From positions 1 through 64,000 of the forward strand of contig NZ_BAVR01000015.1 of NCBI RefSeq assembly GCF_000521465.1: DNA of 64,000 bases, read 5' to 3'. How positions within the stretch are numbered: position 1 is the first letter of the stretch; every line of letters starts with the position of its first letter. A program made the translations under genes and the position numbers. Shown here one piece after another: positions 51,086 to 60,990 of the stretch. This stretch comes from Acetivibrio straminisolvens JCM 21531. GTDB lineage: Bacteria; Bacillota; Clostridia; Acetivibrionales; Acetivibrionaceae. A model generated the notes under the pieces. That model worked only from the letters and a program-made list of their open reading frames with translations, made no database searches and had not been told where the DNA came from.

Positions 51086-52256
51086 TTATTTTCTTGCAAC
51101 TCCGGTCTTTCTTGCAGCCTCAGCAACTGCTGCAGCTACAGTCTTTCCAACTCTCGGATCGAATGGGAGCGGAAGAATGAAATCAGGATTAAGCTCTTCA
51201 TCACTTACTAATGAAGCTATTGCTTTCGCAGCAGCTATCTTCATTTCGTCATTGATGTCACTTGCTCTTACGTCAAGCGCACCTCTGAATATTCCAGGGA
51301 ATGCAAGAACATTGTTTATCTGGTTCGGGAAGTCGGATCTTCCTGTACCTATTACTTTTGCTCCTGCTTCTCTTGCTTCGTCAGGCATTATTTCAGGAGT
51401 CGGATTTGACATTGCGAATATGATCGGATCCTTAGCCATGGATCTAACCATATCCTTTGTAACTGTTCCCGGAACAGAAAGTCCGATGAACACGTCAGCA
51501 CCCTTAATTACGTCTTCAAGAGTACCTTTCTTTTTCTCGAGGTTTGAGATTTTAGCCATAAGAGCTTTTTCGCCGTTCAAATTATCTCTGCCCTCATAAA
51601 TTGCTCCTTTGGTATCGCAGAGGATAACTTTCTTAAGACCCATGCTCATAAGGAGTCTTGTTACAGCTATACCTGCAGCACCCGAACCGTTTACAACAAC
51701 TTCTATATCTTCGATTTTCTTATCAACAAGTTTTAATGCGTTGATCATTGCAGCAACAGTAACAATAGCAGTACCGTGCTGATCATCATGGAAAATCGGA
51801 ATATCACATTCTTCTTTAAGTCTTCTTTCAATTTCAAAGCATCTTGGAGCAGATATATCTTCGAGGTTTATACCTCCGAAGCTTCCGGAAATAAGCTTAA
51901 TTGTGTTTACAATTTCGTCTACATCTTTTGATTTAATGCAGAGTGGGAATGCGTCTACATCACCAAACTTTTTGAAAAGTACGCATTTACCTTCCATTAC
52001 AGCATTCCAGCCTCAGGACCTATGTCTCCGAGACCCAAAACTGCCGTACCGTCAGTGATAACTGCTACAAGATTCCAACGTCTTGTATATTCATAGGAAA
52101 GATTAACATCCTTTTGAATTGCAAGACATGGTTCTGCTACACCGGTGTATATGCAAGGGACAAATCCTGTTTGCTGTCAACAGGAACCTTGTTTATAACT
52201 TCAATTTTTCCCTTCCATTCGCCGTGAAGCCTTAATGATTCTTTTCTGTAATCCAT
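51086..52256 (-). CDS. NAD(P)-dependent malic enzyme (two frameshifts)
   Basis: Decarboxylates malate to pyruvate; about 390 residues, the short bacterial form. From ATG 52256: [24 protein letters not shown], then [28 protein letters not shown], the Rossmann motif [11 protein letters not shown] and [14 protein letters not shown]. Missing bases near 52142 (G) and 52007 (C) break it. It lies 54 bp downstream of the malate dehydrogenase gene, so the two form a malate-shunt operon. Confidence 0.93.
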
Positions 52257-52309
52257 TTAATTCTACCTCCAAATTATATTATTAAATATCTGCGGATATT
52301 CATTTACAA

Positions 52310-53265
52310 TTATAAATTCTTTACTTCGTTCAATACAGCTTTTACCTGATTTGCTGAATGTCTTAAAGCTTCTTCTTCTTCAGGAGTCATGTTAAAGTGG
52401 AGAACTTCCTGAACACCTTCGGAATTGACGATGGATGGAAGGCTGATTGCAACGTCTTCTATTCCATACATACCGTTTATAACGGTTCCGACAGTTCTGA
52501 TTGTATTCTGATTTTTAAGAAGCGTTTCAACTATTGTATTAATTGAAACTGCAATACCGTAGTATGTTGCACCTTTGTTCTTAATAATAGTTGCACCGGC
52601 TGTTTTAACATCTTCGGCAATTTTAATCTTATCTTCTTCTTTAAAATCGTATTTTGGATCATTGATATAATCGTTGATGTTTTTACCTGCAATATGTGTA
52701 CAACTCCACAATGGAAGCTGTGAATCACCATGTTCACCGATTATGTAACCATGTACATTCTTTGCGTCAACGCCTAACTTTTCACTTAACAAGTATCTGA
52801 ATCTAATACTGTCAAGTACAGTACCGGAACCTATAACTTTTCCGACAGGAAGACCGGACACTTCTGAATCATATAAGTAATAATATCAACGGGATTGGAT
52901 ACTACAAGTATTACACCATGGTTGTAGTGCTTCATAATGTTTTGAGTTAATTCTTTGGCTATTAAAACATTTTTCTTTGCCAGATCGAGACGTGTTTCAC
53001 CCGGTTTTCTGTTGGCACCGGCTGTGACAACTATAACGTCACAGTCTTTGATGTCCGAATAGTCGCCGGCATATAAAGACATTTGCCCCATGAAGGGAAG
53101 ACCGTGGTTTATGTCCATAGCCTCACCCATAGCTTTTTCCTTAAATACATCGATTAAAACCAGTTCATTTGCAGTTTGCTGTAAAGCCATTGTGAAGGCT
53201 GCGGACGCACCCACAAAACCAGTACCTATGATTGCAACTTTTGACTTACTTTTTACCATTTGCAT
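52310..53265 (-). CDS. mdh: malate dehydrogenase of the lactate-dehydrogenase-like family (frameshifted)
   Basis: About 318 residues after one G is restored near 52862 (AAG TGG TCC). NAD motif GTGFVGAS, catalytic GEHGDS, substrate arginine in PGETRLDL. The scaffold looks like L-lactate dehydrogenase, but the specificity residue is Arg86 (GANRKPGE) where LDH has Gln. Arginine there is the textbook change giving oxaloacetate/malate specificity. With malic enzyme it would move reducing equivalents from NADH to NADPH or NADH at the pyruvate node. RBS reads AAAGGAATG on the minus strand. Confidence 0.88.
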
Positions 53266-53696
53266 ACCATTCCTTTCAATTGCCCAATATATTTAACGAA
53301 TTAGATCGTTTGTTGATTGGAGCTTATTTAAATTTTAACTGCGGAATTAAATCCACAGATATTATCACTGATTGGAAACCTGTGTTTAATGTACTTTGGT
53401 GAAAATTTGCAAGCTAAAACATCTAAAATTGTAAATGTTGAAGCTATGTAACAAATTTTCCCCCATTTTAATTTAATCTAATTAAACACATTGATAACAT
53501 TTTAACATTAATTTAAATCTGCGTCCATAACTGAAAAAGGGAAATGCATTACTTTATAAAATCAAATTTTGAAGTTATCAAGAAATTATGACTGTTTTCT
53601 CCCTGGGATGCAAGATTTCGCGATATTTCATGCATTTGAATTTTTTTTTTTATAAAAACTACCCTTTGAAAAGGCAATTCCCATAGGTGACCCGGA
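53266..53696. other. regulatory region between mdh and the small membrane-protein gene
   Basis: No gene is visible. It holds the Rex-like site at 53491-53508, a T-tract near 53641-53652, and the long leader of mdh (about 220 nt). No riboswitch consensus could be recognised. Confidence 0.5.
53491..53508. promoter_or_regulatory. Rex-like operator at the mdh promoter
   Basis: TTGATAACATTTTAACAT differs from TTGTTAAnnnnTTAACAA at two defined positions. On the minus strand it contains a candidate -10 (TAAAAT) with TGGACG 17 nt upstream, so a bound repressor would block the mdh-malic enzyme promoter. Confidence 0.55.
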
Positions 53697-53725
53697 TAGA
53701 CTTTTTTGCCGATACTATATATAAT
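53697..53725 (+). promoter_or_regulatory. promoter of the small membrane-protein gene
   Basis: TAGACT, 17-nt spacer, perfect TATAAT at 53720-53725. Predicted start near 53732, about 46 nt before the ATG. Confidence 0.6.
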
Positions 53726-53777
53726 AAATAATATATGAAAAAATTGTCCTAAGATGGAAGAAGGAGGTGATCTATAT

Positions 53778-54128
53778 ATGGTTAAATATTTGATAAAGCA
53801 TGAGGAATTGGTAAAGGAAGCTCTAGCTAAGAATAACTGCTCTGACTGGGAAAGTTTCAGGAGTTATCATAAAACGCAGATTGAATTTCTGCAGCATGAG
53901 CGGCTGGTACATTTACTGGTAACTTTGTTTTTTGGACTTTTCTTTCTTATATCTGTTCTTGCGGCTGCGGTTTCCGAGAAGCTGGAGATATTGCTTGTGG
54001 CCCTTCTTTTATTAATACTTTTGATACCTTATATTGCACATTATTATAAATTGGAGAATGGAGTTCAAAGGTTGTATGAGCTTTATAATAAAATCGATGA
54101 AAAAAGCAGCAATAACAAGACCGCCTGA
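53778..54128 (+). CDS. small two-TM membrane protein
   Basis: A 116-residue protein with two hydrophobic helices (VHLLVTLFFGLFFLISVLA and ILLVALLLLILLIPYIA) flanked by charged ends. ATG 53778 follows the ideal site AAGGAGGTGA at 8-nt spacing, better than the upstream in-frame ATG. The function is unknown. It is convergent with the PFK gene. Confidence 0.75.
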   Translation: MVKYLIKHEELVKEALAKNNCSDWESFRSYHKTQIEFLQHERLVHLLVTLFFGLFFLISVLAAAVSEKLEILLVALLLLILLIPYIAHYYKLENGVQRLYELYNKIDEKSSNNKTA

Positions 54129-54158
54129 GTTTTATACCCAGACGGTCGTTATCGTTTT
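54118..54158. terminator. weak hairpin between convergent genes
   Basis: GACCGxCTG pairs with CAGxCGGTC around a loop, overlapping the stop of the small membrane protein. A T-run follows after about 9 nt. It may end transcription from both sides. Confidence 0.4.
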
Positions 54159-54172
54159 TAATTAAATCATAT

Positions 54173-55420
54173 TTACTTCTTTGCAAGAACCTTTTTGAGT
54201 TTTGCAAACCTTGGAAGTCCATCTTCGATAGGTGACTTTGATTCTCCCTGAATTAATGGAAGAGCATAATTGATAAAGTCTTGTGTAAGACCTGTTCCGT
54301 CAGGTTTAATCCACTCCAATGGAACTTTCTTTTCAGTATTTGCAACTTCACTGAGATTTAAGAGCTTGATATTGCACTTGTATTCAGGACCTTCTCCTCT
54401 TTCAAATGCAACCATGTAGTCTGTCTTTCCTTCAACAGCATATTTTACAGCTGACTGCCCTGCAAGGTAAGCTTCATTTACGTCGGTAAGGGAAGCAACG
54501 TGAGCAGCACATCTTTGGAGAAGGCTGAACTCTATGCCGCGAACCTTTGCACCGGTTTTTTCCTTAACAATGTTTGCCAATGTGGAAGCAAGACCACCTA
54601 ATTGTGCATGTCCGAAGGAGTCTTTTGTTTTTGCAAGGTCCGAACCGTATTCGGATATATATTTTCCGTCTTTATCCTTGATACCTTCAGATACGGCAAC
54701 AATAACTTTTCCGTTTTGCTTGTAGATTCTTGTTGTATCTTCAATGAATTTATCCAAGTCAAAGGGAACCTCAGGAAGATATATTAAATCAGGTCCATTG
54801 CCTTTGTAAGAAGCTAAAGCTGAAGCGGCAGTGAGCCAACCTGCATTTCTTCCCATAATTTCGAGGATTGTTATCATTCCTGTGTCATATACTCTTGCAT
54901 CATGATAAACTTCCATAGTAGATGTAGCAATGTATTTTGCAGCACTTCCGTAACCCGGGCAGTGGTCTGTTCCCCAGAGGTCGTTGTCTATCGTCTTCGG
55001 AACACCCATAACTCTGCACTCATAGCCAACTTTCTGCATGTATTTGCTGACTTTGTTGCAGGTATCCATTGAGTCGTTTCCGCCATTATAGAAGAAGTAT
55101 CTGATGTTGTATTTCTTGAATACTTCCAAGAGTCTCTTGTAATCTGTCTCATCTTCATCGGCATTTTTGAGTTTGTATCTTACGGAACCTAACGCTGAGG
55201 AAGGGGTAGTTTTTAAAAGATCCAATTCATATGAATCTTCTTTGCTCATATCAAAGAAGTTTTCTTCCAAAATACCCTTAATTCCGTGAGCTGCTCCATA
55301 AACAGCCGTAATACAATCTTGCTTTAAAGCTTCCTGGATAACACCTGCCGCACTTGCATTGATAACTGACGTTGGACCGCCAGACTGTCCGAATATGCAT
55401 GCACCTTCTAAACGGCTCAT
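54173..55420 (-). CDS. pfp: pyrophosphate-dependent 6-phosphofructokinase
   Basis: A 415-residue PFK, longer than the roughly 320-residue ATP enzyme. The phosphoryl-donor loop is GGNDS (113-117), and the catalytic segment is PKTIDND (141-147). Lys in place of Gly in the latter is diagnostic of PPi use. Also GRNAGWLTA and the fructose-6-phosphate site around GYGSAAKY. The reaction is reversible and saves ATP in glycolysis. Its frame is intact. RBS AAGGAGG. Confidence 0.94.
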   Translation of the reverse strand: MSRLEGACIFGQSGGPTSVINASAAGVIQEALKQDCITAVYGAAHGIKGILEENFFDMSKEDSYELDLLKTTPSSALGSVRYKLKNADEDETDYKRLLEVFKKYNIRYFFYNGGNDSMDTCNKVSKYMQKVGYECRVMGVPKTIDNDLWGTDHCPGYGSAAKYIATSTMEVYHDARVYDTGMITILEIMGRNAGWLTAASALASYKGNGPDLIYLPEVPFDLDKFIEDTTRIYKQNGKVIVAVSEGIKDKDGKYISEYGSDLAKTKDSFGHAQLGGLASTLANIVKEKTGAKVRGIEFSLLQRCAAHVASLTDVNEAYLAGQSAVKYAVEGKTDYMVAFERGEGPEYKCNIKLLNLSEVANTEKKVPLEWIKPDGTGLTQDFINYALPLIQGESKSPIEDGLPRFAKLKKVLAKK

Positions 55421-55495
55421 ACTAAAACCTCCTTAAAATATGTAAAATGAATGTGTTCTTTTGTATAAAATTAGTTTTTAACACAACTAAATAAA

Positions 55496-55524
55496 AATAT
55501 AACATAATTGATTTTGAATTGCAA
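55496..55524 (-). promoter_or_regulatory. promoter of pfp
   Basis: On the minus strand TTGCAA (55524-55519), a 17-nt spacer and TATATT (55501-55496), about 75 nt upstream of the start codon. Confidence 0.6.
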
Positions 55525-55566
55525 TTCTACTTGAACCAAAAATATCAAATAATTTTTATTTTATCC

Positions 55567-55616
55567 TTGATTTTAGATTTGAATTTGGTAAAATAAATAT
55601 GATAAAAACTTAACAA
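55567..55616 (+). promoter_or_regulatory. promoter of fba with possible Rex-like site
   Basis: TTGATT, 16-nt spacer, TAAAAT (55589-55594). At 55599-55616, near the predicted start site, ATGATAAAAACTTAACAA has one perfect Rex half-site and two mismatches in the other. In such AT-rich sequence a chance match is possible. Confidence 0.45.
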
Positions 55617-55665
55617 GTGTGGCTATAATAACTAATACACTATATTTTTATAAGGAGTTGAAAAT

Positions 55666-56595
55666 ATGCCATTAGTTACTAGTACTGAAATGTTTAAAAA
55701 GGCCTATGAAGGCAAATATGCTATAGGTGCATTCAATGTTAACAATATGGAAATCATTCAGGGTATTACAGAAGCAGCAAAAGAAGTTAACGCTCCATTG
55801 ATTCTTCAGGTTTCTGCCGGAGCAAGAAAGTATGCAAATCATACATACCTTGTAAAACTCGTTGAAGCAGCTATTGAAGAAACAGGACTTCCTATCTGTT
55901 TGCATCTTGACCACGGTGACAGCTTCGAACTTTGTAAATCATGTATTGACGGTGGATTTACATCCGTTATGATTGACGGTTCTCACTTACCTTTTGAAGA
56001 AAATATAAAGCTTACAAAGCAGGTTGTTGACTATGCTCATTCAAAGGGTGTTGTTGTTGAAGGAGAGTTGGGAAGACTTGCAGGTATAGAAGATGATGTT
56101 AATGTGTCTGAGGCAGATGCAGCATATACCGATCCTAACCAGGTTGAAGAGTTTGTTGCAAAAACAGGAGTTGATTCCTTGGCTATAGCTATCGGTACAA
56201 GCCATGGAGCTTACAAATTTAAAGGAGAAGCAAAATTAAGATTTGATATATTGGAAGAAATTGAAAAAAGACTTCCGGGCTTCCCGATTGTTTTACACGG
56301 TGCATCCTCAGTTATGCCTGAATATGTTGAAATGATTAACAAGTTTGGCGGAAATATGCCTGGAGCTAAAGGTGTGCCGGAAGATATGCTGAGAAAGGCT
56401 GCTTCTATGGCTGTTTGTAAGATAAACATAGACTCAGACTTAAGGCTTGCTATGACTGGAACAATCAGAAAGTATTTTGCTGAAAATCCGTCACACTTTG
56501 ACCCAAGACAATACTTAGGTCCTGCAAGAAGCGCAATAAAAGAGATGGTTAAACATAAAATTGTAAATGTTCTCGGATGCGACGGAAAAGCTTAA
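55666..56595 (+). CDS. fba: class II fructose-1,6-bisphosphate aldolase
   Basis: A 309-residue zinc aldolase with the metal motif LHLDHGDS, the VEGELGRLAG segment, AIGTSHGAYK and the LHGASS phosphate loop. It cleaves the PFK product. The intact frame and a ribosome-binding site (AAGGAG) agree with a highly expressed glycolytic gene. It is divergent from pfp, sharing the 245-bp promoter region. Confidence 0.95.
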   Translation: MPLVTSTEMFKKAYEGKYAIGAFNVNNMEIIQGITEAAKEVNAPLILQVSAGARKYANHTYLVKLVEAAIEETGLPICLHLDHGDSFELCKSCIDGGFTSVMIDGSHLPFEENIKLTKQVVDYAHSKGVVVEGELGRLAGIEDDVNVSEADAAYTDPNQVEEFVAKTGVDSLAIAIGTSHGAYKFKGEAKLRFDILEEIEKRLPGFPIVLHGASSVMPEYVEMINKFGGNMPGAKGVPEDMLRKAASMAVCKINIDSDLRLAMTGTIRKYFAENPSHFDPRQYLGPARSAIKEMVKHKIVNVLGCDGKA

Positions 56596-56682
56596 TATTT
56601 GAAATATCTTACATTATGGTGGAGGTCGAATAATGGCCTTCACTTTTTATGTTTGCGAATAAACATTTATAAAGAGAAAGGC

Positions 56683-57252
56683 ATGGATGCAAATATGGAT
56701 AACCTTGAAACTACCGATAACGGAAACAATAACAAGAAGCAAGAGATTTTTAAAGAAATTATAAGCTGGTCTTTGTATTTGTTGGGAGCGGTGGTAGTAG
56801 CCCTCTTGCTTGTCAGGTATGTAATTGTAAACGCATATGTTCCTACCGGCTCGATGGAAAACACTATTATGCCCGGGGATAGAATTATTGCAAGCAGGAT
56901 TCATTACTATTTTTCCGAGCCTGAAAGAGGAGACATTGTAGTGTTTAAGTTTCCGGACAATGAAGAGATGCTTTATGTTAAGAGGGTTATCGGGCTTCCG
57001 AATGAAACGGTGGAAATAAAGGATGGGAAAGTGTATATTGATGGAGAGCTTCTTGAGGAACCCTATATTAAAGAAAAGACATGGGGAGACTTTGGTCCCT
57101 ATAACGTTCCGGAAGGCAGCTATTTTATGTTGGGAGACAATAGAAACGGTTCGATGGATTCAAGAGAATGGAAAAATAAGTATGTAAAAAAGGAAAAAAT
57201 TATCGGGAAGGCTCTATTTAAATATTTTAAAGGATTTAAGATTTTATGGTAA
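56683..57252 (+). CDS. lepB: signal peptidase I
   Basis: A 189-residue type I signal peptidase with one N-terminal membrane helix (LYLLGAVVVALLLVRYVIV), the catalytic serine in PTGSMENT and the lysine in VKRVIGLPNE, and box E GDNRNGSMDSREW. ATG 56683 gives the normal cytoplasmic leader; ATG 56695 is an alternative. Confidence 0.94.
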   Translation: MDANMDNLETTDNGNNNKKQEIFKEIISWSLYLLGAVVVALLLVRYVIVNAYVPTGSMENTIMPGDRIIASRIHYYFSEPERGDIVVFKFPDNEEMLYVKRVIGLPNETVEIKDGKVYIDGELLEEPYIKEKTWGDFGPYNVPEGSYFMLGDNRNGSMDSREWKNKYVKKEKIIGKALFKYFKGFKILW

Positions 57253-57269
57253 TACAAATTTGCTATACA

Positions 57270-57298
57270 GGCTCAGATGGAATGATTCTGAGCTTTTT
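57270..57298 (+). terminator. terminator after lepB
   Basis: GCTCAGA (57271-57277) pairs with TCTGAGC (57287-57293), followed by five T. Confidence 0.85.
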
Positions 57299-57456
57299 CT
57301 ATTGAGCCTACTTTTGATGAATAACATTGAACTATGGGACAAAAGTGTGATAATATTGAATTAAGGCGTGATAATGGATTTATACATATTACCATCAGGA
57401 CTCGCCTCATAACGAGATTTACATGTTTCAAAAATTCTATGTGGGGGTTAGTCAAT

Positions 57457-58853
57457 ATGGCAGACAAAAAGAAAATAGCTGTTATAACCGGTATAGTTGT
57501 TTTGATTGCGGCTATAATTATTGCATCGGTATGTGGGTATAATTATTTTTCAAAAAGAAACATACCTGAAGAACCAAATAATGACTCAAGGTTTGAAGTT
57601 CTTAAAATTAACGGCACTTATGTAAGCAGTGACATTATGAAGGAAGAAAGCAATAAATTTTTTGAAAAGTATAAAAGAAATGCAGAAGTTCTGCGAATGA
57701 ATGAGTTTGAACGTAATGATATGTTTTTAGATCAGGTAATTGAAAGGATGTTGCTGGAGGACTATGTAAACAACAAATCCGGGGTAACAGCGACGGACAG
57801 TGAAGTGGAAGATTACATAAGCAGGTTTGTAAAACCGAGATATTCCGATTCGTCTCTGGGTACATTTATGAGTTCCCAAGGCTATGCAAACGAAGAAGAG
57901 ATGAAGGCCGGAATCAAGGAATACATTTTAAGGCACAAAGCTTTATACAAGGCTGCTAAGGAGAAAAACGTGACTTTGACCGAGCAGGAACTTGACGAAG
58001 GGTACGAAAAACACAAGATTCAAAACAAAAAAGTCAACATAAAGCACATATTTATTTCCAGCCAGGAACGAAGCAAGGAGGAGGCTAAAAATTTAGCCGA
58101 TGAAATTTATAACAGGCTTAATAATAATGAAGACTTTGAGAGTTTGGCAAAGGAATATTCCGATGATGAGGAAACTCGGGAATCCGGCGGTGTTGTAGAG
58201 GAACTTAGAGCAGGTTTTAATGAGGAGGTCTTTGACAATGCGGTTTTCACTTCAGAGGCCGGGCAATTGCTGGAGCTATAGAGGTTGCCAGAGGTTACGA
58301 AATTGTATATGTGGACAAGGTTACGGAATTTTACAGAACCAGGGATGAGTATGCAGAGCTTTTTACAGTAGAAAAGTTTATGAGTTCCGATGTATACAAG
58401 GAATGGTTTGAAGAATACAAGAAAAACTATGATATCGAAATAACAGACCCGGCAATGAAAGCGTTTAGACTTTTCAGGGAGGGGCAGTATAGTGAAGCCG
58501 GAAAATGCTATGAAGAACTTTATATGACCGAAAAGGACATCTACTTTATTGAACGGGCATGTGATGCATACAAGCATGCCGAAAATTGGACCAAGCTTAT
58601 TGAAATGGGCCAATTGGCGATTAAAGATAATCCTTCTTATGTCGAGTTTTATATTTACCAGGCAGAGGGAGAATTTAACGCCGGCAGCAAGGATATGGCC
58701 GAGGAGTTGTTGAAAGAGGCTGAAAAAAAGGCTGCAGACAATACGTATTATCTGGATTTGATTCGAAGAATGTATTTAGATCAGGGTATTGACGAAGGTG
58801 TAAAGAGAATAGATGAGAGACTGAAGAAAATAGCTGAGAAGTTCAAAGGATAA
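57457..58853 (+). CDS. PpiC/PrsA-like membrane-anchored foldase (frameshifted)
   Basis: About 465 residues. The start is ATG 57457 behind GGGGG. One N-terminal anchor helix (VITGIVVLIAAIIIASVCGY) precedes a SurA-like helical domain and a parvulin domain (VNIKHIFISSQE ... SGGVVEELRAGFNEEV). One A is missing near 58267 (GGG CAA ATT GCT), after which the domain finishes and a TPR-like helical tail follows. It probably helps fold exported proteins outside the membrane, next to signal peptidase. Confidence 0.85.
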
Positions 58854-58911
58854 ATATAATTTTGAATAATCGGTGTCTTGTAAGTAAATAATAAGCTCTG
58901 AGGTGTTGAAA

Positions 58912-59904
58912 ATGGACGTAAAAGTCGGAATACCCAGAGCTTTATTTTATTATCAGTATTATCCCCTCTGGAAAACTTTTTTTGAGGAGCTTAATACGGA
59001 AGTAGTGTTGTCTGATTACAGCACAAGTAAAATCTTGGATGAAGGAACAAAGTCATGTGTTGCTGAGGCTTGTTTGCCCGTAAAAATTTTTTACGGTCAT
59101 GTTATGAATATCAAGGACAAGGTAGATTATTTATTCATACCCAGATTTACAAGTATATCGAAAAAAGAATATATATGTCCGAAATTCGGTGGATTGCCTG
59201 ATATGATAAGAAACAGCATAAAGGATCTGCCACCGTTAATTGATACGGAAATTAACCTAAGAAAATCCGAAAAAAATGCCAGAAAAGCTGCAATGGAGAT
59301 AGGCCGTTTTTTTACTAAGGATGAAAGAAAAATAGAGAATGCATATAAAAAGGCTTTGGAAAGCTTTGGGGAATTCAAAGCGAAAGTAAAACAGGGGGTA
59401 CTTCCCTCTGACATTTTAGACAAAAAACTCAATGTAATTAAAAAGAGCAATGAACCTGAGCTAAACATTGCCGTAATAGGTCATGTCTACAACCTATACG
59501 ACAGCTTTATCAATATGGATATGATAGATAAGTTAAGGAAAAGGGGAGCCAAAATAATAACCGTAGATATGGTGGAGGATGAAATTATAAAAAGAAATGC
59601 CGGTTTGCTTCCGAAAAAGATGTTCTGGAATTTTGGAAGCAGAGCATACGGAAGCTCTCTGCATTTTTTAGAAAGGGAAGATATTGACGGGATAATATAT
59701 CTAATGAGTTTTGGCTGTGGAGTAGATTCGTTTGTCTGTGATTTGGCAGAAAGGAAAATAAGAAAAACAAAGGATATTCCCTTTATCGTTTTGACGTTGG
59801 ACGAACATTCCGGCGAGGCAGGTATGGATACAAGACTTGACGCATTTATCGATATGATCAGATGGAGGTATAAAAATGAAAATAACGTTTCCGCATATGG
59901 GTAA
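58912..59904 (+). CDS. DUF2229 acyl-CoA dehydratase activase-related protein, part 1
   Basis: A 330-residue protein with the family opening VGIPRALFYYQYYPLW, SCVAEACLPVKIFYGH, and the ending LDEHSGEAGMDTRLDAFIDMI. The family relates to the component D/beta part of 2-hydroxyacyl-CoA dehydratase systems and is thought to bind an Fe-S cluster. It overlaps the next gene by 29 bp. Its precise role is not known. Confidence 0.85.
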   Translation: MDVKVGIPRALFYYQYYPLWKTFFEELNTEVVLSDYSTSKILDEGTKSCVAEACLPVKIFYGHVMNIKDKVDYLFIPRFTSISKKEYICPKFGGLPDMIRNSIKDLPPLIDTEINLRKSEKNARKAAMEIGRFFTKDERKIENAYKKALESFGEFKAKVKQGVLPSDILDKKLNVIKKSNEPELNIAVIGHVYNLYDSFINMDMIDKLRKRGAKIITVDMVEDEIIKRNAGLLPKKMFWNFGSRAYGSSLHFLEREDIDGIIYLMSFGCGVDSFVCDLAERKIRKTKDIPFIVLTLDEHSGEAGMDTRLDAFIDMIRWRYKNENNVSAYG

Positions 59905-60990
59905 TACATATATTGCGGTTAAAGCGCTTTTAGACGATATCGGAGCAGACTATGTTATTCCTCCTTTAAGCAGCAAACGTTCGCTGGAAATAGGAACAAA
60001 GTATGCTCCTGAAATGGCATGCCTGCCCCTTAAGATTAATATTGGCAATTATATTGAGGCTTATGAAAAAGGAGCGGATACAATACTGACTGCCGGTGGG
60101 CGGGGGCCTTGCAGATTTGGTTATTATTGCGAGATGAGCAGGGAAATACTTTGCGACAATGGGTATGACATGGAAGTGATAGTTTTGGAGCCTCCGGAAG
60201 GCGATATTGTGAATTTTATCGGGAAAATCAAAAAGCTTGCCGGGAGTCTGAATATATACAGGATTTTAAATGTAATAAAAAATACGACCCTTGTGGCAAA
60301 AAGGGTGGATGAACTTGAAAGGCTGGCATTTAAAATCGGCCGAGGGAGCTTATAAAGGGAAGCACCGACAGAATCTATGAAAACTTTCAAAGGACAGTGG
60401 TGGATGTAAAAGGATCTCAAGAGATTTTAAAGCTTGTAGAGAACACCAAGAATCAACTGTTGAAATTGGAAATAGACAAGGATTTCATGCCGCTAAAGGT
60501 TGGTATCGTAGGAGAAATTTATACGACCATAGACTCTTATACCAGTTTTAATATTGATTCTATTTTAGGCAATATGGGGGTGGAAGTATATAGGGCAAAT
60601 ACCATCAGCGGCTGGATAATTGAACATATATTGAAAGCAGTCGTTCCGTTTACAAAAGATAAAGGCTATGCTGAGGCTGCAAAACCTTATCTTGGAACCA
60701 TGATAGGAGGGCATGCACAAGAAACTATAGGGAATACAGTGATTTATGCTCAAAACGGCTTTGACGGAATAATTCAAATCTATCCGCTGACATGTATGCC
60801 GGAGATTGTGGCAGAAAGCATACTTCCTGCTGTGGAAAGGGATTATAATATACCCATTCTTACCCTGATTATTGATGAGATGACGGGGGAAGCAGGATAT
60901 ATGACCAGAATAGAAGCCTTTGTAGATTTACTTAATAAAAGAAGGGAGAGAGGGGAAGTTGTTAAAAACCTCGCATTATCTGGGAATTGA
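59876..60990 (+). CDS. DUF2229-related protein, part 2 (frameshifted)
   Basis: About 371 residues after one G is restored near 60342 (CGG AGG GAG). It begins ITFPHMGNTYIAVKALLDDIG, carries cysteines in EMACLPLKIN and GGRGPCRFGYYCE, and ends in TLIIDEMTGEAGYMTRIEAFVDLL, parallel to the preceding protein. The two look like a split version of the long DUF2229 protein. It overlaps the activase by 32 bp. Confidence 0.82.

Noticed and set aside
53521-53700. Possible riboswitch upstream of the small membrane protein
   Set aside because: Some GC-rich words resemble c-di-GMP or other riboswitch parts, but the order and conserved loops are not met, and the predicted promoter lies downstream of them.
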